Shown: one piece after another, positions 1 through 9,131 of the stretch
How the letters are laid out: the number at the start of each line of letters is the position of its first letter
Position numbering within the stretch: the first letter of the stretch is position 1
Assembly (NCBI GenBank): GCA_902476645.1
Contig: CABSEG010000007.1
Span: 1-64,000 of the forward strand
DNA from: an uncultured Lachnospiraceae bacterium
GTDB lineage: Bacteria; Bacillota; Clostridia; Lachnospirales; Lachnospiraceae
DNA length: 64,000 nucleotides
Direction of reading: 5' to 3'
The notes under the pieces: generated by a model
What the model saw: only the letters and a program-made list of their open reading frames with translations
What the model was told of the DNA's origin: nothing
Database searches by the model: none
Made by a program: the position numbers and the translations under genes

Positions 1-2
1 AA

Positions 3-1307
3 AGCATCTGGCAGGCCAGAGCAGCCTATGAGGCTTTGACAGAGACTCAGAAGCAGTTGGTGGAAAATCTGGCAGATCTGGAAAATGCGGAAGCAGTCTA
101 TGAAAAGCTTCTGGAGGAAGAAAATGCCTATCAGCAGGACAAAAAGGCGGCGGATGCAGTCCAAAATCAGATTGACGCCATTGGCACAGTGACCCTGGAG
201 AAGGGAGAACAGATACAGCAGGCCAGAGCAGCCTATGAAGCTTTGACAGAGACCCAGAAGGAGATGGTGGATAACCTGCAGTTCCTGATCAATGCAGAGC
301 TTCACTATCAGCTTCTGATCCACGAAGAGATCGACACCACGATTTTGCAGGCGGCCATCGAAGCGGCTCAGAAGCTGGACGAGGAAACGTACACGGAAGA
401 ATCCTTTGCACAGCTGAAGGATGCCCTGGAGGCTGCAAAGGAGGCCAACCTGGAGAATCAGGAAGAGATTGACCAGGCAGTGGAGAGGCTGCTGGAGGCT
501 ATCTGTCAGCTAAAGGTGAAAGAGCCTCAGATGCCTCAGAGAGAATCAGCCGATCTAACGGCGCTGCAGGAAGCCATCGGGCTGGCAGAGCAGGTGGATG
601 ACGGGAAGTATACGGCAGCTTCTGTGCAGACGCTGGACTATGTACTGGCAGCTGCCAGGGAACTGATTCTTTCTAATCCCACAAGGGAACTGCAATCCCT
701 GGTAGACCGGATGAACGAAAGTCTGAGAAAGGCCATAGATCACTTGCAGCTGCTGCCTGCGTCAGAGGCAGTTCCGGAAGAAGAGGCCAAGGATAACAAT
801 CAGAATCAGACAGAAGGGACAACACCTCAGGGCCAGAGTCCGGATACGGAAAACCAGGACGGCCAGCAGACTTCCGGAGCAAAGCTGAAAAAGGGAGAGG
901 TGTATAAGGTCGGAAAGCTATACTACAAGGTGCTCTCTGACGGGAAGGTTTCTGTGCTGAAACCGGCAAAAAAGACTGATACATCTGTTACGATTCCGGC
1001 AACCGTGAAAATAAACGGTATCACCTGCAAGGTAACGGAAATTTCAAAAAAAGCATTCAAAGACAATAAAAAGCTCCGAAAGGTTACCATTGGTTCCCAT
1101 GTGGAGAAGATCGGAAAGAAAGCTTTCTATGGAGACAGAAATCTGAAGCATGTGGTGATTAAATCTAAGAAGCTGAAAAAGGCTTATCCGGGAAGCATGA
1201 AGGGGATCTCCCCCAAGGCGGTCATCCGGGTGCCCAAAGGAAAGGTCAAGGGATATAAGAAGCTGTTTTCCATCAAGGGAAATAAGATTACTGTGAAGGC
1301 GAGATAG
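3..1307 (+). CDS. Secreted surface protein with FIVAR-like helical repeats and BspA-type LRR tail, 5' partial
   Basis: The reading frame is open to the left edge of the window, so this is the C-terminal 434 codons of a longer protein. It opens with two copies of a helical repeat built around RAAYEALTETQK, then FIVAR-like helical modules with the AIEAAQKLDEETYTEESF and AIGLAEQVDDGKYT signatures, an acidic Q/E/T-rich linker (about nt 760-890), and a C-terminal BspA-type leucine-rich repeat stretch (IGSHVEKIGKKAFYGD, about nt 990-1200) ending in a Lys-rich tail. FIVAR and LRR_5 modules are typical of extracellular glycosidases and adhesins of gut Firmicutes, so a catalytic N-terminal part outside the window is likely but not visible. 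The next gene starts 20 bases downstream, which suggests one transcript. The specific function cannot be assigned. Confidence 0.85.
   Translation, partial: SIWQARAAYEALTETQKQLVENLADLENAEAVYEKLLEEENAYQQDKKAADAVQNQIDAIGTVTLEKGEQIQQARAAYEALTETQKEMVDNLQFLINAELHYQLLIHEEIDTTILQAAIEAAQKLDEETYTEESFAQLKDALEAAKEANLENQEEIDQAVERLLEAICQLKVKEPQMPQRESADLTALQEAIGLAEQVDDGKYTAASVQTLDYVLAAARELILSNPTRELQSLVDRMNESLRKAIDHLQLLPASEAVPEEEAKDNNQNQTEGTTPQGQSPDTENQDGQQTSGAKLKKGEVYKVGKLYYKVLSDGKVSVLKPAKKTDTSVTIPATVKINGITCKVTEISKKAFKDNKKLRKVTIGSHVEKIGKKAFYGDRNLKHVVIKSKKLKKAYPGSMKGISPKAVIRVPKGKVKGYKKLFSIKGNKITVKAR
12..53 (+). repeat. Direct repeat copy 1 inside the FIVAR-like protein
   Basis: A 42-base segment that recurs at 219-260 with only two mismatches. 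It encodes the QARAAYEALTETQK helix twice, 207 bases (69 codons) apart, pointing to recent internal duplication of one helical module. Confidence 0.85.
219..260 (+). repeat. Direct repeat copy 2 inside the FIVAR-like protein
   Basis: Second copy of the 42-base unit at 12-53, in the same reading frame. The near-identity at DNA level, not only protein level, suggests duplication or gene conversion. Confidence 0.85.
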
Positions 1308-1327
1308 GAACAGTGGAAGGAGGAACT

Positions 1328-4300
1328 ATGAGAGGAAGAAGATTTTTGTCCATACTCCTGACCCTATGTATGCTGTTTACCGGGCTGATGCCAGGTATGA
1401 CGGCAGAAGCGCGGCATACAGGGCAGCAGACGCAGGTTCAGGCCGGTGAGACAGTTATTGACGTAACTGATTTTGGAGCAGACCCAACGGGAATCCAAGA
1501 CAGTGCTCAGGCAATCATCCGGGCGGTGGAAAAGGCGAAAGAGGCAGAAGGACCCACCGTGATCAATTTCCCGGAGGGAGAGTATCAGATATATCCCGAT
1601 AAAGCCCAAGAGCGGGAGCTTTACATTTCCAATACGGTGGGGGCAGACCAGGCCTATAAGATGAAAAAGATCGGGATTTTGCTGGAAGATATGGAAAACG
1701 TCACTGTGGAGGGAAACGGCTCTTTGTTTCTTTTCCACGGGAAGATGACAACCTTTGCGGCAATCCGCTGCAAAAATGTAAAGTTTCAAAATTTCAGCGT
1801 GGATTTCCAGGTGCCTACGGTGGTGGACATCACGGTAGAAGCTGTGGAGGGAAACAGCGCAACGGTGTACATTCCTGAATGCTACAATTATGAGATCGAC
1901 GGTACCAGCATCGTCTGGAAGAGTGATGTAAGCCCCTATACGGGACAGACCTACTGGACCGGCAGAAATGGTTTTAATTATACTCAGATCTACGATCTGA
2001 AGACCGGGCTGACTTTAAGAGGAAGCAATCCGCTGTTTTCCGGAGTATCCTCCATAGAGGATCTGGGGAATCACCGGGTAAGATTTCAGTATGGCAGCAT
2101 CAGCAGCGCCATCCAGCCGGGCCTGTGCTATCAGATGCGTCCCACGGTTCGGGATCATGCGGGTACCTTCTTCTGGCAGGATCAAAATGTGGAGCTTACG
2201 AATCTGAATATCCATTTTTTGCACGGTTTCGGTATGGTGGGCCAGAGCACAGAAAACGTGCATCTGAATGGGGTGCGCTTTGAAGTGCCTGAGGGAAGCG
2301 GAAGAACCACAGCCGGGTATGCGGATTTTATCCAGATGTCCGGCTGCAAGGGGGAGATCCGGATGGAAAACTGCAGCTTTTCCAATCCCCATGACGATCC
2401 CATCAACATCCACGGCACCTTCCTGCAGGTGGTGGAGCGGATTTCACCCAATCAGTTTAAGGTGCGCTACATGCACAATGAGACAGCTGGATTCCCCAAT
2501 TTCTTTGTGGGAGACCAGGTGGAATTTATGACCCAGGGAAACATGATCCCGGTGGAAAATTCAGTGGCCACGGTGACGGAGGTGTCCGGCCCCACGGGAG
2601 AAAGCGGCGCGTCCGAAAGTGGAACCGGCAGCCTGACAGATATTGTGATTACTCTGGACCGGGATATGCCGGAGGAGATCCAGGCGGGCACCCATGTGGT
2701 GGAAAATATCACCTATACCCCCAGCGTGGTGATCGAAAACAATCTGTTTAAAGAGACGCCCACCAGGGGCATTCTGGTCACTACCAGAAAAAAGGTGGAG
2801 ATCAGAAACAATGAATTTGACGGTATGGGCATGGCAGCAATCTATATCTCCAACGATGCCCAGGGCTGGTATGAATCTGGTCCGGTTCGGGATGTGGTGA
2901 TTGAAGATAATGTATTCAGGCGTTGCAGTTATCAGACAGGCGCTCCTGTGATCTTTGTGGAACCCACCAATCCCACTGTATCCACAGAGCAAACCGTCCA
3001 CGAAAACATAGCGATTCAGAACAATACGTTCTATATGGAAGACAACCAGGTGCTAAACGCCAAAAGCGTAAAAAATCTGTCCTTTACCGGAAACCGCATC
3101 TACCGCTATGATCCGAATGTGCGTCTGAACCTGGAAGCGGAGCAGACGCAGCTTCAGGTGGGAGAGGCCCTTTCTTTAAATCCTCAGGCAGAAGCCACAT
3201 CCTTAAACAGCAACCTGTTTTCCTTTAACGGCTGTAAGGAGGTATCTCTGGAAGGAAATCTTTACGATGGAGGACTGAAGAAAAACGTTTCTATCTCCAA
3301 TATGGATTCTGGGGAAGTGGCCCAGCAAGAGGAAGAAGGGCTGGTCATAAACGGCGGAGAGAATCAAACTTCAGAGGTTGGAACCCTCACCTATGAGAGC
3401 AGCGACGAGAGCGTACTTACCGTATCTTCCTCAGGTATTGTACGGGCCGTGGGAGAGGGAAACGCTAGTATTGTTCTTGTCAGTACCGTGGGAGGCAGGC
3501 GTTTTACCTCTGATCCTGTGACGTTCACCGTGACGGCGGGACAAATGGAAAATCAGCCAGAGAGCGTGACGATAACGTCAGATACAGAAACCGTAACCGA
3601 ACTGGGAGCGCAGGTGTCCTACCAGGCGCAGGTATTGCCTGAAAGCGCGGAAAGCCAGATAAGCTGGAGTGTGCAGGATCCGGTGACCGGTGAGGAAAGC
3701 GCTCATGCAGAGATTGATGAAAACGGACAGCTGACGGCTCTGTCCAATGGAGTGGTGCGGATTACCGCCGCCACCCAAAATGGGCTGGAAGCCTACAAAC
3801 TCCTGGTGATCCAGGCAGAGGAGGTGACGCTGGGAGACTCCCTGGAAGTGGTAAATGAGAATCCAGACCACTGGAGCATCACCGGAGAGGGGAGAATCCA
3901 GATCCAGGCTCATGCCCAGGGACTGTGGGATACCCAGACAGTGCACAACATCATCGTGAGCAGTCCGCAGACGGATCTGACCAATGTGACGGCAACCGTC
4001 AGGATGCACGGGAAAACCCAGGCAAACTATGACGAGGCGGGACTGATTTTCTATCAGGACAACGACAATTATGTAACTGCCCAGAGAAAGCATGGCGGCG
4101 GCAGCCCCTATTTAAGCGTGGTTACAGAGAGTGAGCAAAACCCCAGTGAAAACAGCATAACAGACAGCAGCCTGGAGGATATCTGGCTGAAGCTGGAGAA
4201 AACGGGGGATAGGGTGATCGGTTCCTACAGTGAGGATGGCAGCCAGTGGACGCCTATCCGGGAAGTCACCAACGCCTCCCTGGGATCCTCTTTCCGGATT

Positions 4301-7300
4301 GGAATGGTGGCGGGAAGCGGATCTGACTCCGGCACACCCTTTGAATTTTCAGAATTGACGATCAATGGGGTGGACGTACCGCTTACAAAAATCAATCAGG
4401 CTCCTAAGGCAGCCCAGGTAACCGCTTCTTATGATCCGGAGACCAAACACATTCTGGCCGGATACGAATACTCGGATGCTCAAAACGATGCCGAGGGAAG
4501 GAGCCTGGTGCTCTGGATGGCGGCAGAGGAACAGGAAGGAGCCTATCGCCTGCTGTCCGGAGTGGAAGGAGCGGATATCAGCGCTCCTCAGGAAACGGCA
4601 GGGCGCTATGTAAAGGCAGTGGTAATTCCACAAGATCTGGCAGGCATGTACGGCGCGCCGGTTGTGGGAGAGTCCGTCTTTGTGGAAGAAGCGGGAGACG
4701 TTGGAAAGCCTCTGGCCAATACGCAGACAAAGCTTCAGTCCGCATCCTTTAACGGTGTGGACGGATTTGCAGCCTTTGATCCCCAGGTAAACAGCTATCT
4801 GACCAGAGCATCCAGTGAGCAAAAAGAGATTCAGGCATCTTTTGGGGCAAAAGACAGACAGGCCACTCTGGAGGTATCTTTAAATGGGAAGGTGCAGATC
4901 CCATGGAGCGATCAAGTTTCAGAGACGAAAGACCTTACCCTGAAATTGCTGCCGGGATGGAATGTGATCGAGGCAAAGGTGCTTGCCGCAGACGGAGAGA
5001 CCAGGGAGGTCTACCGTTTTGTGATCATGCGCCAGGGCTATGACGAAAAGACCCTGCAGGGAATCCGGTTAAATGGAGAACTGCTGGAAGGCTTTGATGC
5101 GGAGCAGACAACCTATGTCTACCTTGCTCCAAGGGGAAGTGAGAGCATAGAAGTGGAGGCTGTGGGGGCCCATGAGAGCGCCCGGGTCGCTATTTTTGCC
5201 GGAGACTTTGCTTCCTGGGAGAGCCGGGGGACGGTGCCCTTAAAGCCAGGTTCCAATCAGATACAAATCCGGGTAAGGCCAGACGTATTTGCCCCGGATA
5301 ATCTTTACCAGATTTTGGTGAAGGTGCCTTCGGATGCCAATGGAAATCTGGAGCGTGTGGAGCTTGGGTCCGGCGTAACCCTTACGGAAACATTCCGGCC
5401 GGAACATACAGATTATACGGGCGAGGCTACAAAGAAGCGCATCCCGGTCACTTTTACGGCGGAAGAAGCACAGGCCAGGATCGCGGTTACGGCAGGAAAG
5501 CGAAAACTGGGTGAGGGGACGGGTTCTGTCAAGACAGAGCTTCCCATCCACTTGGGCGTCAACGAAATTTTGATTACCGTCACATCCCCGGATCAGACGG
5601 TCAGCAGGGAATACCGACTGCATTTGAACGGAAAGGAGAGCGTGTACCTGTCTGATCTGAATTATGATGCCAGTCAGTCCTCTTCCGGCTATGGCGTGGT
5701 GGCAAACAGAGACCTGAGTACGGATGGAAATCCATTGACTCTGCTGGATGAACAGGGAGCTTTGGTGACGTTTGAAAAAGGCGTTGGCACCCATGCGGAG
5801 GCATCCTTAGTCTATGATATCAAAGAACTGGGCTTTGAAACCTTCTCCACATACCTGGGCATTGACCAGGAGATAACGGACAAGTCTCAGCCGGATGTGG
5901 TATTCCAGATTTATGTGGATGAAAACCTGTGTTATGAAAGTGATGTGATGACGGGAACAACGCCCATGGCATTTGCAGAGGTCTCTGTGAAGGATGCCTC
6001 CACGTTGCGGCTGGTGGCAAAGCAGCTTACTTATAATTACAGCGACCACGTGGATTTTGCGGATGCCAGGTTTACCACAGGATTGGAAGAGGAAAAAGAA
6101 ATATACCAGGTGAGATACAAGGCAACTCCCGCCTATGGAGGAGAGACCAAAGCCCTCTATGAGGATAAGGAGGATACATCCGGAGCTTTCCAGGCAGAGG
6201 AGGGAACTCAGATTACGCTGATCGCCCAGGCTGCGGACGGTTACCGCTTTGCAGGCTGGTATCAGGAGAATGGAGCTAAGGTTTCTCTTCAGGAGGAGTA
6301 TATCATCCGTTCCCTGAACAAAAATGCATCCTATGAGGCCAGATTCGAGCGTACAAGTACACCTTCAGAATCTTATACCATCCGTTATGAAGCGACGGCG
6401 GGAGGAACGGTCAAAGGAAGCCTAAATGGCGCGGAAGATACCACAGGCAGCATCCGGGCAGAAGAAGGGAGCCTGGTAACCTTAAGCGCCCAGGCAGAAG
6501 AAGGATGCCGCTTTGTGGGCTGGTATGACCAGGATGGAAAGAAAGTATCCGGCAGCAGCGTGTTTACGATTCGCTCCGTCTGGAAAGACGGCTTCTACCA
6601 GGCAAGATTTGAAGAGTCTGTACCGGCTCCCAGGATGATCACGATTCGTTATCAGTCGCAGCTGCCCACACTGGCGCCTGTGAAGGCTGCCTATGAGGGG
6701 CTTACGGATACCGACGGGGAAATCCGCGTACCAGAAAAAACCGGTGTGACCCTGACGGTGATGCCGGCGGCGGGCTACCGCTTTGCAGGCTGGTATAATC
6801 AGGAAGGAACGCAGGTATCCGAACAGCTATCCTATACCATGGAAGCGGCGAAGGATGATACCCTGACCGCCAGATTTGAGCGGGAATGGACGCCTGTTGC
6901 GGAAAAATACACCATTTTGGCAATGACCGATACTCCGGGAGGAACAGTGGATGGCTCTGTCACCGTAGAAAAAGGCGGTTCGGTGACCCTGACCGCCACG
7001 GTAAATGAGGGATACGAGTTCGCAGGCTGGTTCCGGGACGGGAAAAAGCTCTCGGATATGTTGACCCTGACCGTGACAAAAGTCAGTCAGGATGCCGTCT
7101 ATGTGGCCAGATTTACAAAGAAGACCGTTCAGGAACCCCAGGCAGATTCACCCCAGGGACAAAATCCCCAGACGCAGCCCCCGGTACAGGCGGATGACGA
7201 GCCGGGAAGCCAGGCAGAGGAGCAAAAGGTTCAAAAGCCTGCCAGACCCGTCTTAAGTCGGAGGAAAAAGGGAAAATCATCCGTAATCTTAAAATGGAAG

Positions 7301-7516
7301 TGTAAAGGCAAGGTTCAGGGATTCCAGATTCAGAGAAAGACGGGAAAAGGCTCTTATAAAACCATCCGGAATCTTTCCGGCAAGAAGCGTTCCTGGAAAG
7401 CCACGGGCCTGAAGAAAGGAAAGATTTACCGCTTCCGCATTCGCTCTTATCGAAAAGCGAATGGAAAGAAAGTATACAGCAGGTATTCAAAAGAGATTCG
7501 CGTGAAAATGAAGTAA
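1328..7516 (+). CDS. Secreted multimodular GH110-type alpha-1,3-galactosidase
   Basis: A 2062-residue secreted enzyme. ATG at 1328 is chosen because it follows GGAAGGAGGA and opens a clear signal peptide cut near AEA (residue 28). Residues about 43-650 resemble GH110 alpha-1,3-galactosidases (right-handed beta-helix): DVTDFGADPTG start, NFPEGEYQIYPDKA, NGSLFLFHG, and HDDPINIHGTF, whose Asp356-Asp357 align by eye with the catalytic pair of characterised GH110 enzymes. After this come two Big_2-like domains (670-835), a concanavalin/DUF1349-like domain (838-1018), about three cadherin-like sandwiches (1130-1435), an NPCBM/CBM51-like carbohydrate-binding module (1436-1590), four InlB-type repeats with AGWY cores (1592-1932), a Pro/Gln linker and a Lys-rich FnIII-like C-terminus. 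GH110 enzymes remove terminal alpha-1,3-galactose, such as blood-group B epitopes, so host-glycan use is inferred. No LPXTG motif was seen, so the anchoring mode is unclear. Confidence 0.8.
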   Translation: MRGRRFLSILLTLCMLFTGLMPGMTAEARHTGQQTQVQAGETVIDVTDFGADPTGIQDSAQAIIRAVEKAKEAEGPTVINFPEGEYQIYPDKAQERELYISNTVGADQAYKMKKIGILLEDMENVTVEGNGSLFLFHGKMTTFAAIRCKNVKFQNFSVDFQVPTVVDITVEAVEGNSATVYIPECYNYEIDGTSIVWKSDVSPYTGQTYWTGRNGFNYTQIYDLKTGLTLRGSNPLFSGVSSIEDLGNHRVRFQYGSISSAIQPGLCYQMRPTVRDHAGTFFWQDQNVELTNLNIHFLHGFGMVGQSTENVHLNGVRFEVPEGSGRTTAGYADFIQMSGCKGEIRMENCSFSNPHDDPINIHGTFLQVVERISPNQFKVRYMHNETAGFPNFFVGDQVEFMTQGNMIPVENSVATVTEVSGPTGESGASESGTGSLTDIVITLDRDMPEEIQAGTHVVENITYTPSVVIENNLFKETPTRGILVTTRKKVEIRNNEFDGMGMAAIYISNDAQGWYESGPVRDVVIEDNVFRRCSYQTGAPVIFVEPTNPTVSTEQTVHENIAIQNNTFYMEDNQVLNAKSVKNLSFTGNRIYRYDPNVRLNLEAEQTQLQVGEALSLNPQAEATSLNSNLFSFNGCKEVSLEGNLYDGGLKKNVSISNMDSGEVAQQEEEGLVINGGENQTSEVGTLTYESSDESVLTVSSSGIVRAVGEGNASIVLVSTVGGRRFTSDPVTFTVTAGQMENQPESVTITSDTETVTELGAQVSYQAQVLPESAESQISWSVQDPVTGEESAHAEIDENGQLTALSNGVVRITAATQNGLEAYKLLVIQAEEVTLGDSLEVVNENPDHWSITGEGRIQIQAHAQGLWDTQTVHNIIVSSPQTDLTNVTATVRMHGKTQANYDEAGLIFYQDNDNYVTAQRKHGGGSPYLSVVTESEQNPSENSITDSSLEDIWLKLEKTGDRVIGSYSEDGSQWTPIREVTNASLGSSFRIGMVAGSGSDSGTPFEFSELTINGVDVPLTKINQAPKAAQVTASYDPETKHILAGYEYSDAQNDAEGRSLVLWMAAEEQEGAYRLLSGVEGADISAPQETAGRYVKAVVIPQDLAGMYGAPVVGESVFVEEAGDVGKPLANTQTKLQSASFNGVDGFAAFDPQVNSYLTRASSEQKEIQASFGAKDRQATLEVSLNGKVQIPWSDQVSETKDLTLKLLPGWNVIEAKVLAADGETREVYRFVIMRQGYDEKTLQGIRLNGELLEGFDAEQTTYVYLAPRGSESIEVEAVGAHESARVAIFAGDFASWESRGTVPLKPGSNQIQIRVRPDVFAPDNLYQILVKVPSDANGNLERVELGSGVTLTETFRPEHTDYTGEATKKRIPVTFTAEEAQARIAVTAGKRKLGEGTGSVKTELPIHLGVNEILITVTSPDQTVSREYRLHLNGKESVYLSDLNYDASQSSSGYGVVANRDLSTDGNPLTLLDEQGALVTFEKGVGTHAEASLVYDIKELGFETFSTYLGIDQEITDKSQPDVVFQIYVDENLCYESDVMTGTTPMAFAEVSVKDASTLRLVAKQLTYNYSDHVDFADARFTTGLEEEKEIYQVRYKATPAYGGETKALYEDKEDTSGAFQAEEGTQITLIAQAADGYRFAGWYQENGAKVSLQEEYIIRSLNKNASYEARFERTSTPSESYTIRYEATAGGTVKGSLNGAEDTTGSIRAEEGSLVTLSAQAEEGCRFVGWYDQDGKKVSGSSVFTIRSVWKDGFYQARFEESVPAPRMITIRYQSQLPTLAPVKAAYEGLTDTDGEIRVPEKTGVTLTVMPAAGYRFAGWYNQEGTQVSEQLSYTMEAAKDDTLTARFEREWTPVAEKYTILAMTDTPGGTVDGSVTVEKGGSVTLTATVNEGYEFAGWFRDGKKLSDMLTLTVTKVSQDAVYVARFTKKTVQEPQADSPQGQNPQTQPPVQADDEPGSQAEEQKVQKPARPVLSRRKKGKSSVILKWKCKGKVQGFQIQRKTGKGSYKTIRNLSGKKRSWKATGLKKGKIYRFRIRSYRKANGKKVYSRYSKEIRVKMK

Positions 7517-7536
7517 TAGAAGAACAAAAAGCGGCG

Positions 7537-7583
7537 CAGGCGGGCAGAGAGTCGGGGAGATTCTCGCCCGTCTGTGAAATTTT
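7537..7583 (+). terminator. Hairpin after the galactosidase gene
   Basis: Arms at 7537-7550 and 7562-7574 pair over about 13 bp with one bulge and one G-T pair. The T-run behind it is short (four T), so termination may be weak. Confidence 0.4.
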
Positions 7584-7599
7584 GGGCAGCCCACTATGC

Positions 7600-7628
7600 T
7601 GGACAATACTTCCCAAATAAGGTAAGAT
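7600..7628 (+). promoter_or_regulatory. Sigma-A-type promoter for the binding-protein/two-component operon
   Basis: TGGACA at 7600-7605, a 17-base spacer and TAAGAT at 7623-7628, about 30 bases before the start codon of the membrane-tethered binding protein. Confidence 0.5.
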
Positions 7629-7658
7629 AGAAATATTGGATTGTATGGGAGGGATTGG

Positions 7659-9131
7659 ATGAAGAAATGGATCTTGGCTGCCTCAGGCACGCTTTTGGTG
7701 GCAGCGATTGCCGCCGCCGGCGTCTTTTTTTACCTGCGCAGGGACGCCAAAACCACCGGGGAAGAAACGTTAGTCTATTATACGATCGGAAAGGAAGACG
7801 AAGACCTTGAGAAAGTGAATGAAAGCTTAAACCAGTTGCTTTCCAAGCGCTATGGATTTAAAGTGGATTACCGGAAGGTGGACTGGAATATCTATGGTGA
7901 TCAGATTACAGATGCCATCAATTTGAATAAAGAGATGGATGTGGTATTTGCCTCCAGCGTACAACAGGGAAATTATAAGGAAAATGCCAAGAAGGGCGTT
8001 TGGTATCCGCTGGATGACTTTTTGGCGGGGGAAGGAAAAGAGCTTTATGAGGCAATCCCGGAAATTTTGTGGGAGGGAGCCAAGGTAAACGGGCACATCT
8101 ACGGAGTTCCCACCAGCAAGGAGCTGGCTGCGGCAGAGCAGTGGATGTATGCGAAAGAGTTGGTGGACAAGTATGATATTGACATTGACAGCCTCAACCG
8201 AATCGAAGATTTGGAGCCGGTATTCGCTCTGATTAAGAAAAATGAACCGGAGTATACGGTGATGGAATTGAATCAGTATTCCAATAACTTTTTTGCGGCA
8301 GACGGCTATGAGTACATTCTGGACTATCAGATTCCTTTGATGGTCAATGCGGAAGATGAAAACGTGGAGCTGGTGAATATCCTGGAGACAGAACTTGGTG
8401 AGCAGGTTCTGGAAACATTGCGCAGATATTATCTGGCAGGATATATCAATCAGGACGCGCCGATCCGGGAAAGTCAGACTCTGCAAAAGGGAGAGAAGGT
8501 CTTTTGGAGGCAGGCTTCCGGCGGGCCCTATGCCCAGTTGGACTGGTCTTTGCAGAGAGGATACGAGGTAGTGGCCAGTATGATTGGTCCAAGTATAATT
8601 ACAACAGGCTCCCTCAATGGAGCTTACATGTGTGTGTCTTCCTCCAGCGATAATCCGGAACTGGCCTGCCGGTTTCTGGAGGCGGTGAACACAGATAAGG
8701 ACGTTCGGAATATGTTAAATTATGGCATTGAGGGAGAGCATTATTCGCTGAATGAGGACGGACAGGTAGTACTGAAAAAGGACACCTACTCAGGAATTGC
8801 CTATACCCAGGGAAATTACTTTTTGCTCTACACCAGGGAGGATCAGCCTAAGGACTTATGGGAACAGTTCCAAAAATTCAATGAATCCGCCATCCCCTCC
8901 CAAGTGCTTCTTTTTGAACCGGATTTATCCTCCATAGAGGATGAGATTGAGGCAGTCCGAAAGGTATCTGAGAGGTATTATCCTGCCCTGATGACAGGAA
9001 GCGTGGATGTGAAAAAATATCTGCCGGAGTACAAAAAGGAACTAAAACAGGCGGGAATTGATATCATCAAGGAAGAGCTGCAAAGGCAGCTTCGAGAGTG
9101 GAAGGACCATGAAGGAGATTCAGAAAAATAG
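7659..9131 (+). CDS. Membrane-tethered extracellular solute-binding protein (ABC family 1-like)
   Basis: 490 residues from the ATG at 7659, preceded five bases away by GGGAGGG. The N-terminus is an uncleaved-looking signal anchor (residues 4-26) followed by Arg-Arg. There is no lipobox Cys, unlike usual Gram-positive binding proteins. The rest resembles oligosaccharide-binding proteins of ABC family 1 with a DUF3502-like C-terminal half: a bilobed sequence with YGVPTSKELAA and NGAYMCVSSSSDNPELACRFLEA. No ABC permease or ATPase gene lies nearby. Instead, the next two genes are a sensor kinase and an AraC-type regulator, and the kinase gene overlaps this one by 23 bases. The inferred role is extracytoplasmic ligand capture and presentation to the kinase, not import. 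The ligand is unknown; a sugar is most likely from the family. Confidence 0.75.
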   Translation: MKKWILAASGTLLVAAIAAAGVFFYLRRDAKTTGEETLVYYTIGKEDEDLEKVNESLNQLLSKRYGFKVDYRKVDWNIYGDQITDAINLNKEMDVVFASSVQQGNYKENAKKGVWYPLDDFLAGEGKELYEAIPEILWEGAKVNGHIYGVPTSKELAAAEQWMYAKELVDKYDIDIDSLNRIEDLEPVFALIKKNEPEYTVMELNQYSNNFFAADGYEYILDYQIPLMVNAEDENVELVNILETELGEQVLETLRRYYLAGYINQDAPIRESQTLQKGEKVFWRQASGGPYAQLDWSLQRGYEVVASMIGPSIITTGSLNGAYMCVSSSSDNPELACRFLEAVNTDKDVRNMLNYGIEGEHYSLNEDGQVVLKKDTYSGIAYTQGNYFLLYTREDQPKDLWEQFQKFNESAIPSQVLLFEPDLSSIEDEIEAVRKVSERYYPALMTGSVDVKKYLPEYKKELKQAGIDIIKEELQRQLREWKDHEGDSEK

